DNA from: Thermoplasmata archaeon
Lineage (GTDB): Archaea; Thermoplasmatota; E2; DHVEG-1; B18-G2
Direction: 5' to 3'
Assembly (NCBI GenBank): GCA_021163455.1
Contig: JAGGWT010000145.1
Coordinates: 1 to 20,877 of the forward strand
DNA length: 20,877 bases
Position 1 is the stretch's first letter. Every line of letters begins with the position of its first letter. The notes beneath the pieces are model-generated. The model saw nothing but the letters and a program-made list of their open reading frames with translations. It did no database searches and had not been told where the DNA came from. Both the position numbers and the translations under genes were made by a program. Positions 7,671 to 14,410 of the stretch are shown here, piece by piece.

Positions 7671-8073
7671 TCTTCACCTCACCCCTTTTTTCAGCCAGTG
7701 CCAAAAGCTCCTCAATCGGTTTTGTACCGTATTTCACTACCTTCATGTTTATCTGCACTATGTCCGCTGAGATCGTGTTTCCGCGTACCATCTTCTTCTT
7801 TCTTTTTCCTTTGATATCTGGATGATACCCAACGCCTCCACTGAGAAGCAACCTTCTTTTACCCATTCCTGGAAGGTCTGGTCTCATTGGGAAACCATCC
7901 TTGTCGGTTCCGCCTGTTATCTGCAATCTGTATCCCGGAAGCGATACGAATATTCCATCCACCTCATCGCCTATCTTTTTACCTATCAGCGAGTTTGCAT
8001 GCGCTCCGGATACCTGTATCTGATATGACTTTCCCTGTTTCACGTCGTTCACAACGACCTTGAACTCCACCAT
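7663..8073 (-). CDS. rps6e: Small-subunit ribosomal protein S6e
   Basis: A 136-residue archaeal S6e, shorter than the eukaryotic protein, as is usual. Recognisable parts are the N-terminal beta strands, G-G-T-D-K-D-G-F-P-M-R (54-64), a G-V-G-Y-H-P segment and the basic K-G-K-R-K-K-K-M-V-R-G (88-98). The start ATG at 8073 is preceded by GGTGATGAA, a good match to the archaeal Shine-Dalgarno. It is the first gene of the S6e-aIF2gamma-PIN block and overlaps aIF2gamma by 8 bases. Confidence 0.96.
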   Translation of the reverse strand: MVEFKVVVNDVKQGKSYQIQVSGAHANSLIGKKIGDEVDGIFVSLPGYRLQITGGTDKDGFPMRPDLPGMGKRRLLLSGGVGYHPDIKGKRKKKMVRGNTISADIVQINMKVVKYGTKPIEELLALAEKRGEVKSE

Positions 8074-8104
8074 TTCATCACCTTCAGGTTTTGCTTGTAA
8101 TAGG

Positions 8105-8120
8105 TTAATATTTTAATAAG
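8105..8120 (-). promoter_or_regulatory. TATA-like region for the S6e block
   Basis: On the minus strand this reads CTTATTAAAATATTAA, about 35-45 bases before the S6e ATG. That gives a leader of roughly 15 bases which includes the GGTGATGAA ribosome binding site. It is the most AT-rich stretch in the divergent gap between S6e and the C25 peptidase gene. Confidence 0.5.
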
Positions 8121-8179
8121 TTATTGCTGACGGTTATTTTCGGAGTGAGTGCTTATCTGAGATGGTACAAATCTGCAAC

Positions 8180-8189
8180 ATTTATATAC
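8180..8189 (+). promoter_or_regulatory. TATA box of the C25 peptidase gene
   Basis: The plus strand has ATTTATATAC, a strong archaeal TATA box. Transcription would start near 8205-8212, followed by AAAAGGAGG (ending 8221) and the ATG at 8233. The in-frame TTG at 8191 touches this box and would lie upstream of the transcript, so it cannot be the start codon. Confidence 0.65.
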
Positions 8190-8232
8190 GTTGAAAACAA
8201 TAATTTTATCGCAAAAGGAGGCGATTCGTTCG

Positions 8233-11097
8233 ATGAGAAAGAATGCGTTGTCGATAGTGGTAATAGGTTTACTGCTATGCTCTGTTGTAGCAGTTGTAGG
8301 AGCTAGCGACACAGGAGTATCAAGTATAAAGACTTTCTCGGTTTCTCTGCCAGAGCCGGTGTTTATCGAAAAAGAGAATGGCTACTTGGCTGTGGAGCTG
8401 GATGGTGCAACGTCCAGTCTGATGAGAGCAGGCAAACCTGTACTGCCTGTGATAACAAAAACCTTTACCTTCCCTCTGGGAACCAAGATAAAGAACATAG
8501 ATGTCAGTATGAACATGAAGAAATACACGGTGAGCAAGAAAGTGGAACCGGCACCAAAGCCTGTCACAATGGATGATAGCAGGATAGAGGGTGATCTGAT
8601 ATTTGAAGATAAAAGCGTTTATGATAGCAAGGGCCTGTATCCAGAAAGCAAATACAGCATAGATATGGGTGCCGGACTCAAAGATGGTATGCATGTGCTT
8701 TATGTCAATGTGAGATGTTATGCACAGTACTCCCCATCAAGGAACGTGCTTTACATACCTGAGCAGATAGATATCAAAATATCATACTCCCTTCCTGAAA
8801 AATCGCTATTCAAGGCAGATGAAGAGTACGATTTGGTGATAATAACCGATGAAAAGTTTAACGAGAGCGCCCAGCGCCTGGCGGAGCATAAAGAAAGCGT
8901 AGGTATGAAGACGAAGGTTGTTACAACCCAGTACATCTATTCCCACTATGAAGGGAGAGACCAGCCGGAGCAGATTAAACTATTCATAAAAGATGCTATA
9001 GAGAAGTGGGGAGTAACGTATGTCTTACTGATGGGGGGAAGAAAGGGACAGACGCTGGACTGGTATGTACCAGAGAGAAGGAGCAACAATAATGCAGATA
9101 TGGAAAGCGGATACTCAACGGACCTTTACTATGCTGACATCTATCGAGTAGATCATGCAGGTAATGTGTGGTTTGAAGACTGGGACTGGAACGGAAATGG
9201 AATATTTGCAGAGGCTGAAAAGCCGGGTCGAATAATAGACCGCATAGATTACTATCCGGATGTTTATGTTGGACGACTGCCCGTCAGATATACATGGGAT
9301 GCTGATACTGTTGTGGATAAAATCATACACTACGAGAAATCTGACAATTCATGGTTCAAGAAAGCCATAATGATATCAGGTGATACATTCCCGCCATCCA
9401 GAGGAGGTAGTTCTGCAAGAGAAGGGATATACGAAGGAGAGTTATCGACAGGTGAAACAGCAAAGTATCTCAAAAAGGCAGGATTTGAGATAGAAAAACT
9501 CTGGACGTCTCTTGGTACGTTGAACAGTTATGAGGATGTAGTAAATGCATTTAACGAGGGACCTGGCTTCATTCACTTCGCAGGCCATGGTAATCCTGCA
9601 GTTTGGGGTAATTTCCTGCCTGATGCACAAACAGAAGAGGAGTTTGTCATAGGTATGACCATTCTCGATATATGGAAGTATTCAAACGGATATCATCTAC
9701 CAATCATAATGATAGGTGGCTGTCATAATGCCCAGTTCAATGTTACTATGCAGTATCTCCTCGAGAGAAACGAAAATGAAACACTGCACGACTGGTTCTA
9801 TCCCTATGACACAGCCTCGCTTCCTCTGATCGAGGAGGATGGCGGCTCCATCGCGTCGATGGGGTACACAGGTTATGGATATGGATACATAAACGAGTAC
9901 TGTCTCAAAGGTCTTGGAGGATGGATTGAGCCGAGATTCTTCTACAACTACGCTGTTGGAGGGAAGGAGTATCTGGGTGAAGTTCACTCGCAGACAATAA
10001 CCGATTACATATCAATAATAGGTGGTGTCAACAGCGATATCATCGATAGGAAGACAATAGAGTCATGGGTTCTTTTGGGAGACCCGAGTTTGAAGATAGG
10101 TGGATACGGTATTGAGAAATTCGACGATGAGCAAAACACATATGATGACTACAATGGAGATGTATCCTTTACCGAAGTTAATGCACCAGTATGGAATAAA
10201 GGAATGAAATGGAAATACAAAATAAGTGATGTAGATTTCACTCTTGATGAGGTCGAGGGAAGATATGTAGATATACACATCAAAACCGGTTATCTGGAGC
10301 TGGTTGTTGATGATATCACTTCAGATACATACGTAACAAAGTTCTCCATGCCAGATTCTGATATACGCATGGACATAAATTTCTGGATAAGAGAAGGTGA
10401 AGCACCTATCGTGATATCTGGGAATGTGAGTAAGGCAGTGTTCTCCGGTTACATATACTGGGACAAAGAGAACATGGGCATTAAAGAAATAGATCTTGGA
10501 TTCTCCGGTAAATTGGATCTATCGAGTCTACCACTGAACCTCTCCGATAAACCTCGATTTGTGTTCTCTCTTCTGAAGATACTACCATTCAGGTTCAACA
10601 TAGACCTCCAGATTGAATTCAATCAATCGTACCAGCTTTTCTCGTTCCCATTGGTAACGGGTAAGTCGTGGGGTCTGCCTCCAGCACAGATGACAATAGA
10701 CGGCACCGTAAGTTCAAAGTGGTTCCAGGTCCTGAACATCCTGAACAAACTGACAAAACTGTTTGGAAAAGAGATTGTTCCTCCAGAACTTGAGGACCTT
10801 CTGCCGGTTATAAACATCCGTAAGGTTCTGGAGATCTACAACCTCTCAAACGTCTTCAACCTCCCACACATCGATGACCCGCTCTACAGAGATCTGCATC
10901 CGTTCCTCTGCAAGTCCCAGAGAACCATAACAGTAGATGCGGGAACATTCAATACAAACGAAGTAACAATGATAAGAGGTATCGGGCAGATATTCTACTC
11001 CCCTGATGTAGCCAATGTGGTCAAGATACAGGGCAACTTCCATGAGCTTCTACCAATAGTGGAAAACATAGAAATGGAACTGGTAGAGACTGGCTAA
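8233..11097 (+). CDS. Secreted gingipain-type cysteine peptidase (family C25)
   Basis: A 954-residue exported protein. A signal peptide covers residues 1-24 (M-R-K, hydrophobic core, A-V-V-G-A). A beta-rich region resembling the C25 propeptide follows to about 195. The peptidase domain covers about 197-625: D-L-V-I-I-T-D near its start, the catalytic histidine H452 in H-F-A-G-H-G-N, the nucleophile C497 in I-G-G-C-H-N-A, and V-L-L-G-D-P-S-L near the end. A loop D-W-D-W-N-G-N-G-I-F-A-E at 316-327 has the spacing of an EF-hand calcium site; gingipains bind calcium. The last 330 residues are a beta-rich region I do not recognise, with no membrane anchor, so the protein is probably released. GGAGG lies 11 bases before the ATG, and a TATA box is upstream. 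Its likely role is extracellular protein degradation. Confidence 0.9.
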   Translation: MRKNALSIVVIGLLLCSVVAVVGASDTGVSSIKTFSVSLPEPVFIEKENGYLAVELDGATSSLMRAGKPVLPVITKTFTFPLGTKIKNIDVSMNMKKYTVSKKVEPAPKPVTMDDSRIEGDLIFEDKSVYDSKGLYPESKYSIDMGAGLKDGMHVLYVNVRCYAQYSPSRNVLYIPEQIDIKISYSLPEKSLFKADEEYDLVIITDEKFNESAQRLAEHKESVGMKTKVVTTQYIYSHYEGRDQPEQIKLFIKDAIEKWGVTYVLLMGGRKGQTLDWYVPERRSNNNADMESGYSTDLYYADIYRVDHAGNVWFEDWDWNGNGIFAEAEKPGRIIDRIDYYPDVYVGRLPVRYTWDADTVVDKIIHYEKSDNSWFKKAIMISGDTFPPSRGGSSAREGIYEGELSTGETAKYLKKAGFEIEKLWTSLGTLNSYEDVVNAFNEGPGFIHFAGHGNPAVWGNFLPDAQTEEEFVIGMTILDIWKYSNGYHLPIIMIGGCHNAQFNVTMQYLLERNENETLHDWFYPYDTASLPLIEEDGGSIASMGYTGYGYGYINEYCLKGLGGWIEPRFFYNYAVGGKEYLGEVHSQTITDYISIIGGVNSDIIDRKTIESWVLLGDPSLKIGGYGIEKFDDEQNTYDDYNGDVSFTEVNAPVWNKGMKWKYKISDVDFTLDEVEGRYVDIHIKTGYLELVVDDITSDTYVTKFSMPDSDIRMDINFWIREGEAPIVISGNVSKAVFSGYIYWDKENMGIKEIDLGFSGKLDLSSLPLNLSDKPRFVFSLLKILPFRFNIDLQIEFNQSYQLFSFPLVTGKSWGLPPAQMTIDGTVSSKWFQVLNILNKLTKLFGKEIVPPELEDLLPVINIRKVLEIYNLSNVFNLPHIDDPLYRDLHPFLCKSQRTITVDAGTFNTNEVTMIRGIGQIFYSPDVANVVKIQGNFHELLPIVENIEMELVETG

Positions 11098-11111
11098 ACG
11101 AGGTTGCCCCC

Positions 11112-11130
11112 TTTTTATTTTTAATTTTTT
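11112..11130 (+). terminator. T-rich terminator after the C25 peptidase gene
   Basis: Fifteen bases after the stop codon the plus strand carries three T runs in a row (five, five and six T's, broken by single or double A's). Oligo-T tracts without a stem are typical archaeal termination signals. Confidence 0.6.
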
Positions 11131-11313
11131 GCATTTTGTTATGGCATATCACATACTTTCCGAGTGTTATAAAGTGGCCAATGTTTGCGTAGTATCAACT
11201 TCTAGCGAATGATGGCGGGTCTTGTTTTTGAAACAGTACTTCATGATCGTGATGGCAGTAAGATAGAACGTAAAAGCCGGGATAATTCTTCCATCTTGTA
11301 CTCAATATTTGCC

Positions 11314-11333
11314 AATAAAAATAAAGAGAAAAA
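11314..11333 (-). terminator. T-rich terminator after the thioredoxin-fold gene
   Basis: On the minus strand, about 10 bases downstream of the stop at 11344, there is a run rich in T (TTTTT-CTC-TTTA-TTTTT-A-TT). It mirrors the tract of the convergent peptidase gene, so both transcripts are expected to end within this gap. Confidence 0.5.
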
Positions 11334-11343
11334 TGTTGCTCAA

Positions 11344-13299
11344 CTAGAAGAACTTCAGCACGCTCAATTCATCGACCTCTTTGTTCCCTGCCAGGTCATA
11401 AGCCTCTACAGTTATGGTTTGCTTACCGAATGCCTTCTCATCCCATGTCCAGCTGTATGGTGGGGATGAGAAGCCGGCTTTCTCCTCACCATTTATGAGA
11501 ATCTTTACCTCACTTATCCCTGAATTATCTGTAGCCGTTGCCTCGATGTCCACAGATGTAAATATTATCCATGTTCCAACGAAAGGAATGGATATGCCAC
11601 CGATGTACAATCTGTTTCTGAGTGGTTTCTCTATGCTGACCTGTGGTTTCTGAGTATCTATTGTGAATGTTCTTGTTGCTGGCTCCGGATCTATGTAACC
11701 ATCGGTATCCTTTGATCTAACCATGAAGGTGTACTGACCATCCTCGAGATCAGTGTAGGTTACTGTTGTTTCGCTTGTCCATTCAGACCAGTCGCTGTCA
11801 TAACCTTCGAGTTTGTATGAGTAGAGAAGTTCTTCTGTTGGTGTGAAATCATCGGTTCCTGTCCAGACGAATGTGACATCTTTTGAATTGATATAACCCT
11901 CAGGTCCTGATACAATTGTTGTGTATGGCTCCGATCTCAGTACAGTAAATGAACGACTCGCTGGCGTTGGGTCTTCATTTCCTGCCTCGTCCATGGCTTT
12001 TACCTCGAAGGTGAAAGTCCCTGCAGGAAGGTTTTCATATGATACACTCTTTTCGAGAGTCCATCCCGACCAGTTGTCATTAAATCCTACAAGTCTGTAA
12101 GAGTACAGTAATTTACTATCTGGTGAGTAGTTATCACTGCCCTTCCACTCAAAAACAACGCTGTTGGTAGTGATATCTCCGCTTGGACCGCTTATGATTG
12201 TGGTATCCGGTGGTGTGGCATCAACTCTGAATGTGTGCTCTGCAGGTGTGGGGTCTTCGAGATCTCCGACTTTGGACTTTACTTTGAATGTGTATACTCC
12301 ATCTTCAAGATTGTAGTATGTAACACTTGTATCGGTTGTCCAGTCAGACCAATCGCTGTCATATCCTTCGAGTTTGTAGGAGTAAAGTACTTCTTTGGAA
12401 GAAGTTGGAGGTATATCTTTCAATTTTAAAGATGGTGCAGCCGAAGTTGCTTTGACAGAATAACCATTGGAATCAAATATGGCAGCTATCACCATTATGT
12501 TATCCTGGGTTATATCTCCATATCCGTGAGATGCTCCATCCCAGGTTACAGTTTCCATGTAAGTTTCTCCGGGACCCATGGTGATAGGTTTGTTTATAGC
12601 AAATCCAAGAAGACCAAAGTGATATGGATCTCCACTGTTATCGTTCCATCTTGATTCAATCTCTGTAACATAAACTCTGACATGCCATTCGTTGGACTGA
12701 GAGTCACTGGTAACAGCCTTCCATTCAAAAGTTATATTCCTCTGGTTGGTTAACTCATCTGGTACTTCCACCAGTTGGGTATCAACAGCATTGTTGGTAG
12801 CACTTACAGTTATTGTCATTGAAGCATCGCCATTCCAGACAACATCAAGATCAAGATCAACATTTGGAACCTTTCTCTGCCCCGCTATGTCCATCGAAGC
12901 TTCCTGCATAGCCTCCTCATCTTCTGGATCGGAACTGGGGCTTTCTCCGACAACCCTTGTATAACCTCCATCATAGAAAACTGTCGGATAACCTGTAAGA
13001 CCTAATTCCTCACATCTTTCGTCAGCCTCACTGTTCATATCAGCAACCAGAGTAACGTATACGAAATCTCTGGTGCCTTCGTTGTAGATGCTCCATAGTG
13101 CATCAGACACCGGGGGACAATGACCACACCAAGTTGCTGTTCCGTATTCGCCCAGCACAGTATGTGTGTACTCTACAAATCCCTCTTTTCCACCTGATGC
13201 GTCCGTTTTATTAAGCATCGCTGGCGTCAATGAACCTACCATCATTGCCATTACCACAGCAAAAAAGCAAACCGTTTTTGTAATCGCACCTACCCTCAT
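11344..13299 (-). CDS. Secreted thioredoxin-fold protein with three Y_Y_Y-type repeats and a C-terminal Ig-like domain
   Basis: A 651-residue exported protein. Residues 1-34 look like a signal peptide with a long hydrophobic core. Residues 41-140 are a thioredoxin fold of the Omp28-like kind: T-A-T-W-C-G-H-C-P-P with the redox pair C58/C61, and the cis-proline P105 in G-Y-P-T; there is one further cysteine, C96. Residues 145-290 are a beta-rich domain. Three repeats follow with a period of about 94 residues (303-360, 363-456, 458-550), each with L-Y-S-Y-[KR]-L followed by G-[YF]-[DN]-[SD]-[DN]-W-S and then Y-x-[ND]-L, the pattern of Y_Y_Y-type beta domains. The first repeat lacks its N-terminal half. 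An Ig-like domain ends the chain (551-647) with no membrane anchor. The gene faces the C25 peptidase tail to tail. A role as extracellular thiol-disulfide oxidoreductase is inferred. Confidence 0.82.
   Translation of the reverse strand: MRVGAITKTVCFFAVVMAMMVGSLTPAMLNKTDASGGKEGFVEYTHTVLGEYGTATWCGHCPPVSDALWSIYNEGTRDFVYVTLVADMNSEADERCEELGLTGYPTVFYDGGYTRVVGESPSSDPEDEEAMQEASMDIAGQRKVPNVDLDLDVVWNGDASMTITVSATNNAVDTQLVEVPDELTNQRNITFEWKAVTSDSQSNEWHVRVYVTEIESRWNDNSGDPYHFGLLGFAINKPITMGPGETYMETVTWDGASHGYGDITQDNIMVIAAIFDSNGYSVKATSAAPSLKLKDIPPTSSKEVLYSYKLEGYDSDWSDWTTDTSVTYYNLEDGVYTFKVKSKVGDLEDPTPAEHTFRVDATPPDTTIISGPSGDITTNSVVFEWKGSDNYSPDSKLLYSYRLVGFNDNWSGWTLEKSVSYENLPAGTFTFEVKAMDEAGNEDPTPASRSFTVLRSEPYTTIVSGPEGYINSKDVTFVWTGTDDFTPTEELLYSYKLEGYDSDWSEWTSETTVTYTDLEDGQYTFMVRSKDTDGYIDPEPATRTFTIDTQKPQVSIEKPLRNRLYIGGISIPFVGTWIIFTSVDIEATATDNSGISEVKILINGEEKAGFSSPPYSWTWDEKAFGKQTITVEAYDLAGNKEVDELSVLKFF
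11776..12387 (-). repeat. Internal Y_Y_Y-type coding repeats
   Basis: Three copies of the repeat core lie at 12337-12387, 12058-12108 and 11776-11826. The outer two are close at the DNA level: in a 48-base comparison by eye about five positions differ, while the middle copy differs much more. The first copy is preceded by only a few residues of its own repeat unit. This pattern suggests unequal exchange or gene conversion between outer copies. Confidence 0.75.
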
Positions 13300-13329
13300 C
13301 CTCTCACATATTAATAATCGTCTTTTTAA

Positions 13330-13341
13330 TATTTATATATT
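13330..13341 (-). promoter_or_regulatory. TATA-like box of the thioredoxin-fold gene
   Basis: On the minus strand there is ATATATAAATAT centred about 36 bases before the ATG at 13299. A leader of about 10 bases, ending GTGAGAGG just before the ATG, is expected. A short inverted repeat, ATCCT-AA-AGGAT at 13379-13390, lies further upstream and could be an operator, but it is too short to be convincing alone. Confidence 0.45.
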
Positions 13342-13430
13342 CCTGATTATTGAAATAAAATGCCGGCAAAATAATCATATCCTAAAGGATGTACGCACCT
13401 GCAGATATACAGTTAAAAAATTTCAAAATC

Positions 13431-13440
13431 TTTAAAAAAG
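13431..13440 (+). promoter_or_regulatory. TATA-like box of the 50-codon ORF at 13464
   Basis: TTTAAAAAAG is centred about 29 bases before the ATG at 13464. This is the spacing expected when transcription begins at or next to the start codon. Confidence 0.45.
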
Positions 13441-13463
13441 CATGAACAATCTTCTCTGCTAAC

Positions 13464-13616
13464 ATGGGTGAGGATGTGACAGAGTTTATATGGTACTGGG
13501 AAAAGGGTAGCATGAGAATCTACACGAGAAGCAGAGAGGCGATGGAGAAAGCAAAGGAAAAAGGGCTCTCCATAATTGGTAAAAGAATACAAAGGAGATT
13601 CTCCGGTAAAAGTTAA
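13464..13616 (+). CDS. Small basic protein of 50 residues, unknown function, probably leaderless
   Basis: An uninterrupted frame from ATG to TAA encodes 50 residues: an aromatic beginning (F-I-W-Y-W-E), a strand-like M-R-I-Y-T-R, a charged helix S-R-E-A-M-E-K-A-K-E-K-G, and a basic tail K-R-I-Q-R-R-F-S-G-K-S. Codon choice (AGA/AGG for Arg, AAG/AAA for Lys) matches neighbouring real genes. There is no Shine-Dalgarno, but a TATA-like box sits about 29 bases upstream, as for the leaderless aIF2beta gene that follows 42 bases later. I do not recognise the family. The pattern suggests a small nucleic-acid-binding or ribosome-associated protein, but that is a guess. It could still be a chance ORF. 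Confidence 0.6.
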   Translation: MGEDVTEFIWYWEKGSMRIYTRSREAMEKAKEKGLSIIGKRIQRRFSGKS

Positions 13617-13624
13617 CATCGGAA

Positions 13625-13634
13625 CATTTTTACA
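13625..13634 (+). promoter_or_regulatory. TATA-like box of aIF2beta
   Basis: CATTTTTACA is centred about 29 bases upstream of the aIF2beta ATG. No Shine-Dalgarno precedes that ATG (TTCCTCCC instead), so the mRNA is probably leaderless. Confidence 0.45.
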
Positions 13635-13658
13635 CTGATTCATGTTTACATTCCTCCC

Positions 13659-14288
13659 ATGGACATATACGATTATCAGAAACTCCTGAAAAGGGTTCAG
13701 GAAGATGAGCGTTTGAAGAGACTTGAAGATACGGAGAGATTCACTATACCGAAGGTTGATGTTATTTACGAAGGTAGAACCACCATCCTTAGAAATTTTG
13801 AAAAGATATTATCCACACTGAACAGGGATGCCGACCATCTGTTGAAGTTTTTCTTAAGAGAGCTGGGTACAGCTGGAGAGAAAGACGGAAGTAGAGCCAT
13901 TTTTCAAGGCAGAATTCCTGCACACCAGATACAGAACAAACTTGAGGAGTATGTCGAAACGTTTGTTCTGTGCCAGGAGTGCGGAAGACCAGATACCCAA
14001 CTCATAAAGAAAGACAGGCTGCTTCTCTTGAGATGTGATGCCTGCGGTGCCGTCAGAAGTGTCACAACAAGAAAGAAAAAGGTGCTTGCTCGTGTTGGAG
14101 AAGAGTCTCTTGAAGAGGGAAAAGTTTACGAGGTGACCATCACGGATATTGGGAGGAAGGGTGATGGTATAGCAAGATACGGCAAATATACAATCTATGT
14201 ACCAAATACAGTAAAGGGTGCAAAGGTTAAGGTAAAGATAGAGAAGATATCAGGTAATCTCGCTTTCGCGAGGTGTGTTGAGCAGTAA
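13659..14288 (+). CDS. eif2b: Translation initiation factor aIF2 subunit beta with C-terminal TRAM domain
   Basis: A 209-residue protein. Residues 1-20 are the helix that docks on aIF2gamma. Residues 28-100 are the alpha/beta core (R-N-F at 45-47, R-D-A-D-H-L-L-K-F-F-L-R-E-L-G at 56-70). The zinc ribbon uses C105, C108, C126 and C129. Residues 150-208 are an added TRAM domain (G-K-V-Y-E-V-T-I-T-D-I, then G-D-G-I-A-R-Y-G, then V-P-N-T-V-K-G), an RNA-binding beta barrel. Standard aIF2beta is about 135-140 residues; a TRAM extension is known in some euryarchaeal lineages. The start at 13659 fits the alignment of the N-terminal helix and the upstream TATA spacing. Confidence 0.95.
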   Translation: MDIYDYQKLLKRVQEDERLKRLEDTERFTIPKVDVIYEGRTTILRNFEKILSTLNRDADHLLKFFLRELGTAGEKDGSRAIFQGRIPAHQIQNKLEEYVETFVLCQECGRPDTQLIKKDRLLLLRCDACGAVRSVTTRKKKVLARVGEESLEEGKVYEVTITDIGRKGDGIARYGKYTIYVPNTVKGAKVKVKIEKISGNLAFARCVEQ

Positions 14289-14347
14289 CTGCAGGCGTTA
14301 GTTTTATATGCTTGATGTTTATTGCCTTCTCTGACCAAGAGTCCGAA

Positions 14348-14357
14348 ATTTATTTAA
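14348..14357 (+). promoter_or_regulatory. TATA-like box for the polyprenyl synthase gene
   Basis: TTTATTTAAA (with a second candidate, ATATATAATA, at 14369-14378) precedes the gene. Transcription from the first would begin near 14380 and carry the strong AGGAGGAG at 14396-14403. Both boxes fall inside the open frame that could be read from ATG 14312. This argues that the first 33 codons of that frame are not translated. Confidence 0.5.
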
Positions 14358-14410
14358 ATTGCAAACCCATATATAATAATATCCAGAAAGGACCAAGGAG
14401 GAGAAAAAAA

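Larger units (their letters stand above)
11098..11343. other. Convergent intergenic gap without a supported gene
   Basis: This 246-base stretch separates the 3' ends of the C25 peptidase and the thioredoxin-fold gene. It holds a T-rich run on each strand, annotated separately as terminators. An open frame from 11209 on the plus strand continues into the antisense of the thioredoxin gene. It has no ribosome binding site and no family resemblance, so I do not call it a gene. No tRNA-like or strong hairpin structure was seen. Confidence 0.6.

Noticed and set aside
8074..8090. CTGA followed by GTGATGA on the minus strand, resembling D'/C' boxes of a guide sRNA
   Set aside because: The GTGATGA is part of the S6e ribosome binding site, and no matching outer C and D boxes are present.
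8191..8232. TTG start 14 codons before the C25 ATG
   Set aside because: It touches the TATA box, so it cannot be in the transcript; the signal peptide begins properly at the ATG at 8233.
11209..11469. 86-codon frame on the plus strand after the C25 gene
   Set aside because: Its second half is antisense to the thioredoxin-fold gene, there is no ribosome binding site, the codon use differs from neighbours, and the sequence resembles no family.
13379..13390. Short inverted repeat ATCCT-AA-AGGAT as an operator
   Set aside because: Five-base arms are expected often by chance, and no second copy was seen near the other promoters.
14312..14410. 33-codon N-terminal extension of the polyprenyl synthase from ATG 14312
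   Set aside because: The stretch contains two TATA-like boxes and the Shine-Dalgarno for TTG 14411, and its residues are not family-like.
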